A stretch of 64,000 bases of DNA from Streptomyces dangxiongensis (GCF_003675325.1 NZ_CP033073.1:6076001-6140000), one strand, 5' to 3'; positions 46,373 through 55,232 are shown, counted from the stretch's first letter. Notes: generated by a model from the letters alone, not told the origin. Translations and numbers: made by a program.

Positions 46373-47002
46373 GGTCCCTGAGGATACGGGCCATGACTGA
46401 CAGCGGTCTCCGTCAGGTGCCGGCCGCACCACACGCAGTCGCCCCCGCTCGACCACCGCCCGCACCCGCGCGCCACAACACCGCGCGCACCCCGACAAGT
46501 TCGATCCAGGCCCCGGAGGCACTCCGGCACCCCCGACCGGACCCCCGGCCGTCGACGGGTCGTCGGGGGGTCGTTGCGGGGGGTGTTCGCGGGTTGCCGG
46601 GGGGGCGTCGGGAGGCGTTGGCGGGTCCGGGCGGCGACCGGCAGGCCGCCCCCGACCGGACCCTCGGGCACCACCCCGCCGCACACCGGCAGCGGCGACA
46701 CCTGCTCGTATTCCCTCGTCCCGGACGCCGGTCGGGCGCACGCGCGCCCCGGCGCCCCGACGAACTCCCGCACGGGTGCGCCGGGTTCGCGCAGCCGCGG
46801 CGAAGGGCCCGGCCCGGCACCGCCCCCGACCGGTCGAACGCCACGCCCGCCGTTCCGGCCGGGCCCCGCCCGGCACCGCCGGACCTCCTCCGCCGGACCT
46901 CCTCCGCCGGACCTCCTCCGCCGGACGACGGCCCGGCGAGGACGGGACCGGCAGGAGCGTCGGTACGGCTGCCGCGACCCTGGGGATGGCATCCTCCCTG
47001 CT
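46373..47002. other. 630-bp GC-rich region without a clear gene
   Basis: No reading frame here has both a ribosome site and recognisable protein character; the long open frames on both strands are low-complexity Arg/Pro/Gly text. It holds a short tandem repeat (46876-46926) and presumably the promoters of the divergent exonuclease and VIT1-type genes. Confidence 0.65.
46876..46926. repeat. 14-bp tandem repeat
   Basis: Three exact copies of CCGCCGGACCTCCT (46876-46889, 46890-46903, 46904-46917) followed by a nine-base partial copy, about 80 bases before the VIT1-type gene. Copy number probably varies between strains. Confidence 0.9.
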
Positions 47003-47713
47003 GTGACGGAACCCACCCACGACGAGACCCACGGCGGCGCGCTCGGCTCCCGGCTGAACTGGCTGCGGGCCGCCGTGCTGGGCGCCAATGACGGCATCGT
47101 CTCCACGGCGGGACTGGTCGTCGGCGTGGCCGGGGCGACCGGGAGCCGGGCCGCACTGCTGACCGCCGGACTGGCCGGTCTGCTCGCCGGCTCCATGTCC
47201 ATGGCGGCCGGCGAGTACGTCTCCGTCTCCACCCAGCGCGACTCCGAGATGGCCGCGCTGGCCGTGGAGCGCCGGGAGCTGCGCGAGCAACCGGAGGCCG
47301 AACTGGAGGAGCTGACCGAGCTGCTGGAGGGGCGTGGCCTGTCCCGGCAGGTGGCCCGCGAGGCCGCCGAACAGCTCACCGCGCGGGACGCGTTACGGGC
47401 CCACGCGCGCGTGGAGCTGGGCATCGACCCCGACGAACTGACCAACCCCTGGCACGCGGCCTGGGCGAGCTTCCTGGCCTTCACCGTGGGCGCCCTGCTG
47501 CCCCTGCTGGCCATCGTGCTGCCACCGGCGGGTCAGCGGCTCCCGGTCACCGTGGCCTGCGTACTGGCCGCGCTCGTCCTCACCGGCTGGAGCAGCGCCC
47601 GCCTCGGCGCGGCGGACCCGGGGCGCGCGGTGCTGCGCAACGTGGCGGGCGGCGTGCTGGCGATGGGCGTGACGTACGCGGCGGGAAGCCTGCTGGGCGC
47701 GGCAGGCGTGTGA
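47003..47713 (+). CDS. VIT1/CCC1-type iron/manganese transporter
   Basis: A 236-residue membrane protein: AAVLGANDGIVSTAGLVVGVAGA and AGLLAGSMSMAAGEYVSVSTQRDSE are diagnostic of the VIT1/CCC1 family; three more hydrophobic helices follow in the C-terminal half. A helical cytoplasmic part (residues ~80-145) with many Glu residues fits the metal-binding domain. Expected to move Fe2+ or Mn2+ out of the cytoplasm. GTG start at 47003. Confidence 0.92.
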   Translation: MTEPTHDETHGGALGSRLNWLRAAVLGANDGIVSTAGLVVGVAGATGSRAALLTAGLAGLLAGSMSMAAGEYVSVSTQRDSEMAALAVERRELREQPEAELEELTELLEGRGLSRQVAREAAEQLTARDALRAHARVELGIDPDELTNPWHAAWASFLAFTVGALLPLLAIVLPPAGQRLPVTVACVLAALVLTGWSSARLGAADPGRAVLRNVAGGVLAMGVTYAAGSLLGAAGV

Positions 47714-48012
47714 CGGTCCCCGACCTCTGACGGCGTCCCCGGCTCCTGACAGCGGACCGAACCTCTGACGGCGTCCCCGGCCTCTGACGGCATGCCGGCC
47801 CCTGACGGAGGGAGACGTCCTTCAGGAGGACGTCGATGCTCGCGCGGGCGCACGAGTAGGCGATGCCGCGCCCATCATGCCGGCGCCGAGGACGGCGACC
47901 TTGCGGACCGGGCGGGGCTCGATGCCGTGACGGCGTCCCCGGCTCCCGACGACGCCCCCGACCCCTGACGGCGCCCCGGGCCTCTGACGGCGTCCCCGGC
48001 CCCCGACGGTGC
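47711..48012. repeat. degenerate 19-bp repeat array
   Basis: About eleven head-to-tail copies of a unit close to TGACGGCGTCCCCGGCCTC, six before and five after a ~120-bp insertion of a gene fossil. Exact or near-exact copies are at about 47729, 47767, 47928 and 47984. All copies run in the same direction. It begins right at the VIT1-type stop codon. Confidence 0.85.
47805..47928 (-). pseudogene. fossil of a 3-hydroxyacyl-CoA dehydrogenase (FadB/FadJ) NAD-binding segment
   Basis: On the minus strand the text reads IEPRPVRKVAVLGAGMMGA, then after a one-base shift GIAYSCARASIDVLLKDVSL. Together this is the Rossmann start (GxGxxG) of the multifunctional fatty-acid oxidation protein. Nothing else of the gene is present. 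The piece of about 120 bases is embedded in the 19-bp repeat array. Confidence 0.8.
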
Positions 48013-48073
48013 CGATGCCCGTCGACCGGAATCGCGGCGGCGGACCGCGACACCACCGGCGCCGCCCGGGGCC

Positions 48074-49450
48074 TCACCGCCAGCGGGCGGGGTCCGAGCC
48101 CCAAGGCCCCGGGGGCCGGGCCCAATCGGTGGGGCCGCCCGTGAAGGACACGGCCGGCCGGGCGTGCCGCAGCCGGCCCAGGGGGCTGTCGGTCCCGGTC
48201 AGCCAGGCCTCCGGGCCCGGGTACGGCGTGCCCTCGGCCGGGGCCGGACCGATGCCGGACGTCAGCCAGTGGGCGGTCCGGGCCAGCGCAAGGCGGACCA
48301 GCCGGCTCCCGCCCTCGTACGACTGCTCGGTCAGCGCCCGCAGGACGGCCGCGGCCAGCAGATAGCCGGTGCCGTGGTCCAGGGCCTGCGCGGGCAGCGC
48401 ACCCGGCTCCCCGGCCGGCCCCTCGGTCACGGCGATGCCGGTGGCGGCCTGCACCAGGCTGTCGAAGCCGCGCCGCCCGCCCCACGGCCCGTACGCGCCC
48501 CACGCCGACACCTGCGCCACCACCAGGCCGGGGCGCCGCGCGACCAGCTCCCGCGGGGAGAGCCCGAACCGGTCCAGGGCACCGGGCCGGTACCCGCTCA
48601 CCACGACGTCGGCCGCGCTCAGCAGATCCTCGAAGGTGTCCCGGCCGGCCGCCAGGTCGAGGACGGCGGACCGTTTCCCGAAGCCCGTGTCGGCGTGCTG
48701 GTCCGGGAGTTCGGGCAGCCACGGGGCATCCACGCGCAGCACGTCCGCGCCGAGCAGCGCCAGGGTGCGGGTGGCGACCGGGCCCGCCAGGACCCGGGTC
48801 AGGTCCAGCACACGCAGCCCGGCGGCGGGCAGCAGGGGAGCGCCGGCCGGATCGAGCGGGGCAAGTACGCGCGCGGGTGCCGCGTCCAGTTGTTCGCGCT
48901 CGACCAGTGGCCGCAGGGCCACCTCCGCGGCCTGCTCGTGCGCCTGCCACTGCGCGGGCGTGCGCAGGGCCACCGCCAGGCCGCCCGCGCCGCAGACCGC
49001 CTCCTCCGCCTCCAGGGCCGACAGCGCGGCGAGCCGGGCGGCGGCCTTCTCCGCCGGGGCGTCCCGCGGCAGATCCAGCGCGGTGAGCAGCCGGGCCCGG
49101 TGGTGCGGGTAGTTGGCGTGGGTGCGCACCCAGCCGTCGGCCGTCCGCCAGAACCGGGACAGCGGCGAGAAGAGGACCGGCGCCCGTCCGTCGACCCGCA
49201 GGTGACGCTCGCTGTGGAAGGCGGCCGCGACCGCGCCGTCGTCGACCCGGACGCCCGGCACCTCGCCTAGTCCGGCCCGGCGGGCCGCCAGCTCCGCGGC
49301 GGCCAGCCCGCACGCGCCGACGCACGCCCTGGCCAGTTGCCGTACGGGAAGGCGGGCCGGGAGCACGCCTTCCCGTGCCACGGTGGTGAGCCGTGCGAGC
49401 CGGGCGGGATCACCGCCCACCGCGGACCACGCGTACATGATTTCAGTCAT
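48074..49450 (-). CDS. CaiB/BaiF-type CoA-transferase family protein
   Basis: A 458-residue family III CoA-transferase-like protein. It has a GLRVLDLTRVLAGPVATRTLALLGADVLRVDAP segment in the middle, typically at the N-terminus of the family, VVVSGYRPGALDRFGL, and the putative catalytic Asp in QALDHGTGYLLAAA. The order implies an additional ~200-residue N-terminal part that resembles a degenerate second half. ATG at 49450 starts MTEIMYAW; a TTG at 49480 is possible. Substrate unknown. Confidence 0.83.
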   Translation of the reverse strand: MTEIMYAWSAVGGDPARLARLTTVAREGVLPARLPVRQLARACVGACGLAAAELAARRAGLGEVPGVRVDDGAVAAAFHSERHLRVDGRAPVLFSPLSRFWRTADGWVRTHANYPHHRARLLTALDLPRDAPAEKAAARLAALSALEAEEAVCGAGGLAVALRTPAQWQAHEQAAEVALRPLVEREQLDAAPARVLAPLDPAGAPLLPAAGLRVLDLTRVLAGPVATRTLALLGADVLRVDAPWLPELPDQHADTGFGKRSAVLDLAAGRDTFEDLLSAADVVVSGYRPGALDRFGLSPRELVARRPGLVVAQVSAWGAYGPWGGRRGFDSLVQAATGIAVTEGPAGEPGALPAQALDHGTGYLLAAAVLRALTEQSYEGGSRLVRLALARTAHWLTSGIGPAPAEGTPYPGPEAWLTGTDSPLGRLRHARPAVSFTGGPTDWARPPGPWGSDPARWR

Positions 49451-49486
49451 GACTGCACTATGCACTATTGACTGAATCAATATATG
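49448..49486 (-). promoter_or_regulatory. AT-rich repeat region upstream of the CoA-transferase gene
   Basis: The stretch contains TGCACTA twice in tandem (about 49454-49467), the palindrome CAGTCATGACTG overlapping the start codon (49444-49455) and a second CAGTCA copy on the other side of the tandem. It is far AT-richer than its surroundings and likely includes the promoter plus a regulator site. Confidence 0.5.
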
Positions 49487-49521
49487 GAGGGGCTTACCTG
49501 AGCGGACCTATCTGTAGGGAC

Positions 49522-51027
49522 CTACCTCGTCACCGCGGCCAGTGCGTCCGCCGTCCCCCAGCCGTAGAAGCCGTTGCGGTTCCTCGTCCCCTCGCACACC
49601 GCGTCCACCTTGCCGTCCCCGTCGATGTCGTAGGGGTCCGTGCACGGCGTGGCGTCGGCCTCCGCGTACAGCAGGGCCTTGACGAGGGCCGCGGAGGCGT
49701 GCGGATGGGTTGACTTGATCAATGCGGCGACCCCGGCGACATGCGGCGTCGCCATGGACGTCCCCGCCATGTAGCCCCACTTGCCGCCGGGCAGCGGGCC
49801 CAGGACGAGGCCGCTGGTCGCCGGGGGCCGCGGTGCCTGGTAGGCCGTCGAGTCGCCACCGGGCGCGGCGATGTCGATCACGCCGAGGCCATAGTTGGAG
49901 AAGGACGACTTCAGGCCCTTGGCGCCCGTCGCCGCCACCGTCACGACACCCGGCAACTGGGTCGGTATGTCGTAGCACGCGTGCGGGTCGATCACCCGCT
50001 CCGCGGGCGTGCCGTCGTTGGGGGAGACCGGGTCGGTGATCGCGTGGGACGCGAGGTCGTAGCGCTCGTTGCCGGCCGCCGCGACATTGACCGCGCCCTG
50101 CTCCTCCGCGTACCGCGAGGCGCGGGCGACGGCGTCCACGAGCGCCCTCTGGTCCGGGTCGGTGGTGCAGTTGAAGTACCACGGGTCGGTGTAATAGCTG
50201 TTGTTGGTCACGTCGACGTGGTGTTCGGCCGCCCACACGAAGCCGCAGACCACGGCCTCCGTGTAGAAGTACCCGTCCGGGTTGCCGACCTTGATGCCGG
50301 CGACCCGGACGCCCGGTGCCACACCCGTGACGCCCACGCCGTTCTTCGCCGCCGCGATCTCGCCCGCCACGTGCGTACCGTGCGGGCTCTCCGACGCGCT
50401 CGGCCGCCAGGCGCCGTCCGTCGTGTCCGGCCTGCCCGACACGCAGTCGGCGGACGCCTCGCGGTCGAAGTTGGGCGCGATGTCCGGGTGGGTGTCGTCG
50501 ACGCCCGTGTCGATGACGGCGACCGTGACCTTCCGGCTGCCCAGGGTCTTCTCGTGTGCCTTGTCCGCCTTGATGGCCGGCAGGTCCCACTGGAGCGGCT
50601 CCAACGGGTCCTGGCCGTCGGCCGCCCGGGCGCCCGCCGCGGCGGCCTCCCCGGCGCCGAGCACCTTCGGTGTGCCGACGTCGGTGGTGGACTGGGCGGG
50701 CAGCGGCGCGTTGCGCGTGGCACCCGCCGAGTCCACCCCGGGCACCGTACGGACGGCCTCGGCGAAAGCGGGGTTCGCCGAGTGGACGACGATCACGCCG
50801 ATCCGGTCGTACGCGATCACGACCGAGCCCCCGGCCTCGGCGATCGCCTTCCGGACGCGGTGCGCGACACCGTGTCCCGGGCCGACGTTGACGACATAGC
50901 TGAGCACGGGCCCGTCGGCGGCGGGCGCCGCCGAGGCCGCCGACGGCAGCAGGCCGAGCGAGGCGGTGAGCGACAGCACGACCGGCACGGCGAGCGCGAG
51001 CCGGCGTCCGGAACGCAGATGAGCCAT
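49522..51027 (-). CDS. secreted S8 family subtilisin-like serine protease
   Basis: A 501-residue precursor. Signal peptide (AVPVVLSLTASLGLLPSAASA), an inhibitor-type propeptide (residues ~40-105), then the peptidase domain with all three catalytic residues: Asp in VIDTGVDDTHPDI, His in SPHGTHVAGE and Ser in GTSMATPHVAGVAAL; the oxyanion Asn is in AAAGNERYD. A calcium-loop-like segment DIDGDGKVD lies near the C-terminus. ATG with GGAGA upstream. Confidence 0.96.
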   Translation of the reverse strand: MAHLRSGRRLALAVPVVLSLTASLGLLPSAASAAPAADGPVLSYVVNVGPGHGVAHRVRKAIAEAGGSVVIAYDRIGVIVVHSANPAFAEAVRTVPGVDSAGATRNAPLPAQSTTDVGTPKVLGAGEAAAAGARAADGQDPLEPLQWDLPAIKADKAHEKTLGSRKVTVAVIDTGVDDTHPDIAPNFDREASADCVSGRPDTTDGAWRPSASESPHGTHVAGEIAAAKNGVGVTGVAPGVRVAGIKVGNPDGYFYTEAVVCGFVWAAEHHVDVTNNSYYTDPWYFNCTTDPDQRALVDAVARASRYAEEQGAVNVAAAGNERYDLASHAITDPVSPNDGTPAERVIDPHACYDIPTQLPGVVTVAATGAKGLKSSFSNYGLGVIDIAAPGGDSTAYQAPRPPATSGLVLGPLPGGKWGYMAGTSMATPHVAGVAALIKSTHPHASAALVKALLYAEADATPCTDPYDIDGDGKVDAVCEGTRNRNGFYGWGTADALAAVTR

Positions 51028-51375
51028 GGGATCTCCACATCATCCGGGTACGGAACAGCCCCGAGACACGGATGGTGCTCGGGCAGGTACATGACGGGTG
51101 GTGCAGGCCGAAGCTATCTTCCGCGCCCGGTCTCCGGAAGGGCCCGACGCGATGCCGCCCGGAAGCCGCGCACCCGTGCGTCCCCCCGCGCGTGCGCCCG
51201 CGGAACGGAACCGGCGTGAACCGCTCCGCGCGCGGCGCCGTGACCGTGATCAGGGGGACCGGCGGGATCGCGGCTCCCCCAAGACACGCAAGCACGGCGC
51301 CACGTGACGTCCGGTCACCTGGCGCCTGTCCAGCCGAGTCAGACAACGCGCAGGTCCGTCACCCGAGGAGACTCC
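51028..51375. other. divergent promoter region, protease and DUF485/symporter
   Basis: 348 bases with no gene. It should hold the promoter of the protease (minus strand) and of the DUF485-symporter operon (plus strand). No clear operator, hairpin or riboswitch was seen. Confidence 0.6.
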
Positions 51376-51732
51376 GTGGCCACCGAGACACCGCCCCCCG
51401 CGACACCGGGGGCCCCACTTCCCTCCACCGAGGAGTTCACCGAGGTGCAGCAGAGCGCGGAGTTCGGTGAACTGCGCCGCGCCCACCGCTCCTTCGCCTT
51501 CCCGCTCACCGTCGTTTTCATCACCTGGTACCTGCTCTACGTCCTGCTGTCCAACTACGCGGGCGGCTTCATGGGCACCAGGGTGGCCGGCAACATCAAT
51601 GTGGCCCTCGTGCTGGGCCTCGCCCAGTTCCTCACCACGTTCCTCATCGCCTGGTGGTACGCGCGGCACGCCGCCACCGAACTCGACCCGCGGGCCGAGG
51701 CCATCAAGTCCCGGATGGAGGGCGGCGCATGA
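51376..51732 (+). CDS. DUF485 membrane protein
   Basis: A 118-residue protein with two helices (FPLTVVFITWYLLYVLLSNYA and INVALVLGLAQFLTTFLIAWWYA) typical of DUF485, the small partner of ActP-type symporters. A short N-terminal Pro-rich tail precedes. GTG with GAGGAG 5 bases upstream; its stop overlaps the symporter start (ATGA), so the two proteins are made together. Confidence 0.93.
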   Translation: MATETPPPATPGAPLPSTEEFTEVQQSAEFGELRRAHRSFAFPLTVVFITWYLLYVLLSNYAGGFMGTRVAGNINVALVLGLAQFLTTFLIAWWYARHAATELDPRAEAIKSRMEGGA

Positions 51733-53384
51733 GCCCCGCACAGCACACCCTGTCGGCCACCGGCCGGGCATCGCACACCCTGCTGGCCGCCGGCGAGGCG
51801 AGCGAGCACCGGACACTGATCGTCACCCTGTTCGCGGTGTTCGTCGCCGCGACCCTCGTCATCACCGTCTGGGCCGGCCGGCAGACCAAGGACGCCGCCG
51901 ACTTCTACGCCGGCGGACGGCAGTTCACCGGCTTCCAGAACGGACTGGCCGTCTCCGGCGACTACATGTCCGCCGCGTCCTTCCTCGGCATCGCCGGCGC
52001 CATCGCCCTGTTCGGCTACGACGGCTTCCTGTACTCCATCGGCTTCCTCGTCGCCTGGCTCGTCGCCCTGCTCCTCGTCGCCGAGCCGCTGCGCAACTCC
52101 GGCCGCTACACGATGGGCGACGTCCTGGCCTACCGGATGCGCCAGCGCCCCGTCCGCACGGCCGCCGGCACCTCCACGATCGTCGTGTCGATCTTCTACC
52201 TGCTGGCCCAGATGGCGGGCGCCGGCGTCCTGGTCTCGCTGCTGCTGGGCATCACCAGCGACGGCGGCAAGATCGGCATCGTCGCCCTGGTCGGCGTCCT
52301 GATGATCGTGTACGTCACCATCGGCGGCATGAAGGGCACCACCTGGGTCCAGATGGTCAAGGCGGTGCTGCTGATCGTCGGCGCCCTGCTGCTGACCTTC
52401 CTGGTGCTGCTCAAGTTCCACTTCAACGTCTCGGACCTGCTCGGGAAGGCCGCCGCCAACAGCGGCAAGGGCTCGGCGTTCCTGGAGCCCGGTCTGAAGT
52501 ACGGCGCCACCGGCACCACCAAGCTGGACTTCCTCTCCCTCGGCATCGCCCTGGTCCTCGGCACCGCCGGCCTGCCGCACATCCTGATCCGCTTCTACAC
52601 GGTCCCCACGGCCAGGGCCGCCCGTAAGTCGGTCCTCTGGGCGATCGGCCTGATCGGTGTCTTCTACCTGATGACGCTTGCCCTCGGCTTCGGAGCCGCC
52701 GCACTGATCGACCCGGACGAGATCACCGGTTCCAACAAGGCGGGCAACACCGCGGCTCCCCTCCTCGCGCTGCACCTGGGCGGCCTCCACTCCGACTGGG
52801 GAGCGGTCCTGCTCGCCACCATCTCGGCGGTCGCCTTCGCCACCATCCTCGCGGTCGTCGCGGGCCTGACCCTGGCCTCCTCCTCGTCCTTCGCCCACGA
52901 CATCTACGCGAACGTCATCAGGAAGGGCCAGGCCACCGAGAAGCAGGAGATCAGCGCGGCCCGCTACGCGACCGTGGGCATCGGCGCCGTCTCCATCCTG
53001 CTGGGCGCCCTGGCCCGCGACCTGAACGTGGCCGGCCTGGTGGCCCTCGCCTTCGCGGTCGCCGCCTCCGCCAACCTGCCGACCATCCTCTACAGCCTGT
53101 TCTGGAAGCGGTTCACCACCTCGGGCGCCCTGTGGTCGATCTACGGCGGCCTGGTCACGGCGGTCGGCCTGGTGCTGTTCTCGCCGGTGGTCTCCGGCAA
53201 GGAGTCCTCGATGTTCCCCGGCGTCGACTTCCACTGGTTCCCGCTGGAGAACCCCGGGATCATCTCCATCCCGGTCGGCTTCCTGCTCGGCGTCGTGGGC
53301 ACCCTGCTGTCGAAGGAGACCCCGGACGACGGCAAGTACGCGGAGCTGGAGGTGCGGTCCCTGACCGGCACCGGAGCGCACTGA
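51729..53384 (+). CDS. sodium/solute symporter (ActP-like cation/acetate symporter)
   Basis: A 551-residue symporter of the SSS family with about 13 helices. ADFYAGGRQFTGFQNGLAVSGDYMSAASFLGI is diagnostic of ActP/MctC-type monocarboxylate carriers, and GLPHILIRFYTV is also conserved. Substrates probably acetate, propionate or pyruvate. ATG start overlapping the DUF485 stop. Confidence 0.94.
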   Translation: MSPAQHTLSATGRASHTLLAAGEASEHRTLIVTLFAVFVAATLVITVWAGRQTKDAADFYAGGRQFTGFQNGLAVSGDYMSAASFLGIAGAIALFGYDGFLYSIGFLVAWLVALLLVAEPLRNSGRYTMGDVLAYRMRQRPVRTAAGTSTIVVSIFYLLAQMAGAGVLVSLLLGITSDGGKIGIVALVGVLMIVYVTIGGMKGTTWVQMVKAVLLIVGALLLTFLVLLKFHFNVSDLLGKAAANSGKGSAFLEPGLKYGATGTTKLDFLSLGIALVLGTAGLPHILIRFYTVPTARAARKSVLWAIGLIGVFYLMTLALGFGAAALIDPDEITGSNKAGNTAAPLLALHLGGLHSDWGAVLLATISAVAFATILAVVAGLTLASSSSFAHDIYANVIRKGQATEKQEISAARYATVGIGAVSILLGALARDLNVAGLVALAFAVAASANLPTILYSLFWKRFTTSGALWSIYGGLVTAVGLVLFSPVVSGKESSMFPGVDFHWFPLENPGIISIPVGFLLGVVGTLLSKETPDDGKYAELEVRSLTGTGAH

Positions 53385-53395
53385 GGTTCGTACGG

Positions 53396-53439
53396 ACGGC
53401 CGCGTCGTGGGGGACTGTACGGTCCTACGACGCGGCCGT
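53396..53439 (+). terminator. hairpin after the symporter gene
   Basis: 13-bp perfect arms ACGGCCGCGTCGT (53396-53408) and ACGACGCGGCCGT (53427-53439) with an 18-nt loop, 12 bases past the symporter stop. Likely terminator. Confidence 0.8.
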
Positions 53440-53556
53440 GCCGTGCCTCGTCGGATCGGGCCGCCCTCGATGTCGGTGGGGTCACGTAGGCTCGCTGGTG
53501 AACAGGAGACACGCTGCCGCTTCGCAACGAGTGATCCGGAGAGGGAGGGGGCCCAC

Positions 53557-54546
53557 GTGCTCATCGACACCTACGGCCGGGTGGCCACCGATCTGAGGGT
53601 CTCGCTGACCGACCGGTGCAATCTGCGCTGCACCTACTGCATGCCCGAGGAGGGCCTCCAGTGGCTGGCCAAGCCGGACCTGCTCACCGATGACGAGATC
53701 GTCCGGCTGATCGGCATCGCGGTCCGCGCGCTCGGCATCGAGGAGGTCCGCTTCACCGGCGGCGAGCCACTGCTGCGCCCGGGCCTGACCGGCATCGTCG
53801 AGCGCGTCGCGGCCCTCGCCCCGCGCCCCCGGATGTCCCTCACCACCAACGGCATCGGTCTCAGGCGCACCGCTGCCGCGCTGAAGGCGGCGGGCCTGGA
53901 CCGGGTCAACGTCTCCCTGGACACCCTCCGTCCGGACGTCTTCAAAACCCTCACCCGCCGCGACCGCCACAAGGACGTGCTGGAGGGACTGGAAGCCGCC
54001 CGCGAGGCCGGCCTGACCCCCGTCAAGGTCAACTCGGTCCTGATGCCGGGTCTGAACGACGACGAGGCCCCGGACCTGCTGGCCTGGGCGGTGGAGCACG
54101 ACTACGAACTGCGCTTCATCGAGCAGATGCCCCTGGACGCCCAGCACGGCTGGAAGCGCGAGGGCATGGTCACCGCCGGGGACATCCTCACCTCCCTGCA
54201 CACCCGCTTCGACCTCACCCCCGAGGGTGCCCAGGAGCGCGGCTCGGCACCGGCGGAACGCTGGCTGGTGGACGGTGGCCCGCACCGGGTGGGCGTGATC
54301 GCCTCGGTCACCCGCCCGTTCTGCGCGGCCTGCGACCGCACCCGCCTCACCGCCGACGGCCAGATACGGACCTGCCTGTTCGCCACCGAGGAGACCGACC
54401 TGCGCGCGGCCCTGCGTTCGGGCGCGCCGGATGAGGAGATCGCCCGCCTGTGGCGTCTGGCGATGTGGGGGAAGAAGGCCGGAGCGGGCCTGGACGACCC
54501 GTCGTTCGTGCAGCCGGACCGGCCCATGTCCGCGATCGGCGGCTAG
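53557..54546 (+). CDS. moaA: GTP 3',8-cyclase MoaA
   Basis: A 329-residue radical SAM enzyme starting molybdenum cofactor synthesis. N-terminal cluster motif CNLRCTYCMPEEG, FTGGEPLLRPGL, and the C-terminal cluster cysteines in FCAACDRTRLTADGQIRTCLF are present, and the protein ends with the essential Gly-Gly tail. GTG at 53557 has a GAGAGGGAGGGG ribosome site; the longer frame upstream is not coding. Confidence 0.97.
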   Translation: MLIDTYGRVATDLRVSLTDRCNLRCTYCMPEEGLQWLAKPDLLTDDEIVRLIGIAVRALGIEEVRFTGGEPLLRPGLTGIVERVAALAPRPRMSLTTNGIGLRRTAAALKAAGLDRVNVSLDTLRPDVFKTLTRRDRHKDVLEGLEAAREAGLTPVKVNSVLMPGLNDDEAPDLLAWAVEHDYELRFIEQMPLDAQHGWKREGMVTAGDILTSLHTRFDLTPEGAQERGSAPAERWLVDGGPHRVGVIASVTRPFCAACDRTRLTADGQIRTCLFATEETDLRAALRSGAPDEEIARLWRLAMWGKKAGAGLDDPSFVQPDRPMSAIGG

Positions 54547-54559
54547 GCACGCACCGGTT

Positions 54560-54595
54560 CCCGCTGCCGGGCGCGGCCCCTATGGGGTCAGCGGG
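54560..54595. terminator. hairpin between convergent moaA and reductase genes
   Basis: Outer arms CCCGCTG / CAGCGGG with an inner CCCC-TAT-GGGG hairpin, in the short gap between convergent stop codons and overlapping the end of the minus-strand gene. Confidence 0.6.
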
Positions 54596-55232
54596 CGAGG
54601 GAGACGGCGAAGGGCTCGAGACCGTGCCGCCGCAGGACGTGGGGCACGACCAGGATCATGGCTTCGGTGGCGCGGGCCGTGGTGATGTCCCCGAGGTCCT
54701 CGATCCACCCCGGCTGCCAGCCCAGGTCACCGAGCAGGCCGGTGACGGTCGTCTTCGCGGACGCGTCGTCGCCCGAGACGTAGACGGTCGGCGGGGTGGC
54801 CAGCATGCCGGGAGCGGTCATGACCATGTACAGCATGGTGTTGAGGGTCTTGACCACACGGGTGTCGGGGAGGGCGGCCTGGAGTCGCTCGGCGAGGCTG
54901 CTGCCGGGATAGCACAGGTCGCCGGGCAGGCCGCCGGTGTCGCGGGTGGCGTTGGAGACGTCGACGAGGATCTTCCCGGCGAGTTCGGCGCGCAGGCCGG
55001 TGAGGCGGTCCAGGGCGCTGTCGCCGGGCGTCGCGTTGATCACGACATCCGTGGTGCGGGCGGTGGTGCGCTGGTCGGAGAAGGAGACGCGGGGGCCGGT
55101 GGTGCCGGTGAGCGCCGGAGTCCGCTCGTCCGGGTCGCGGCGGCCGAGCACGACGTGGTGTCCGGCTGCGGCGAGCTTGCCGGCGAGGTTGGCGCCGACG
55201 CGGCCGGCGCCCAGGATGCCGATGCTGGTCAT
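54588..55232 (-). CDS. NADP-binding oxidoreductase resembling F420H2:NADP reductase
   Basis: A 214-residue Rossmann protein: IGILGAGRVGANLAGKLAAAGHHVVLGRRD at the N-terminus, DVVINATPGDSAL, ILVDVSNATRD, and VVKTLNTMLYMVM. This pattern is that of the Fno-like (NADPH-dependent F420 reductase) superfamily; F420 use itself cannot be read from sequence. ATG at 55232. Downstream of the IMPase-like gene on the same strand (77-base gap), probably one operon. Confidence 0.82.
   Translation of the reverse strand: MTSIGILGAGRVGANLAGKLAAAGHHVVLGRRDPDERTPALTGTTGPRVSFSDQRTTARTTDVVINATPGDSALDRLTGLRAELAGKILVDVSNATRDTGGLPGDLCYPGSSLAERLQAALPDTRVVKTLNTMLYMVMTAPGMLATPPTVYVSGDDASAKTTVTGLLGDLGWQPGWIEDLGDITTARATEAMILVVPHVLRRHGLEPFAVSLAR

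Noticed and set aside
46393..47002. Genes in the spacer before the VIT1-type transporter
   Set aside because: Open frames on both strands are low-complexity and unsupported by start sites; I treat this as non-coding.
47711..48012. CRISPR array
   Set aside because: Copies are directly adjacent without unique spacers, the units are degenerate, and no cas genes are nearby. It is a simple tandem repeat.
53407..53556. Extended N-terminus of MoaA
   Set aside because: The in-frame extension covers a terminator hairpin and has no coding character; the GTG at 53557 with its strong purine-rich site begins the real protein.
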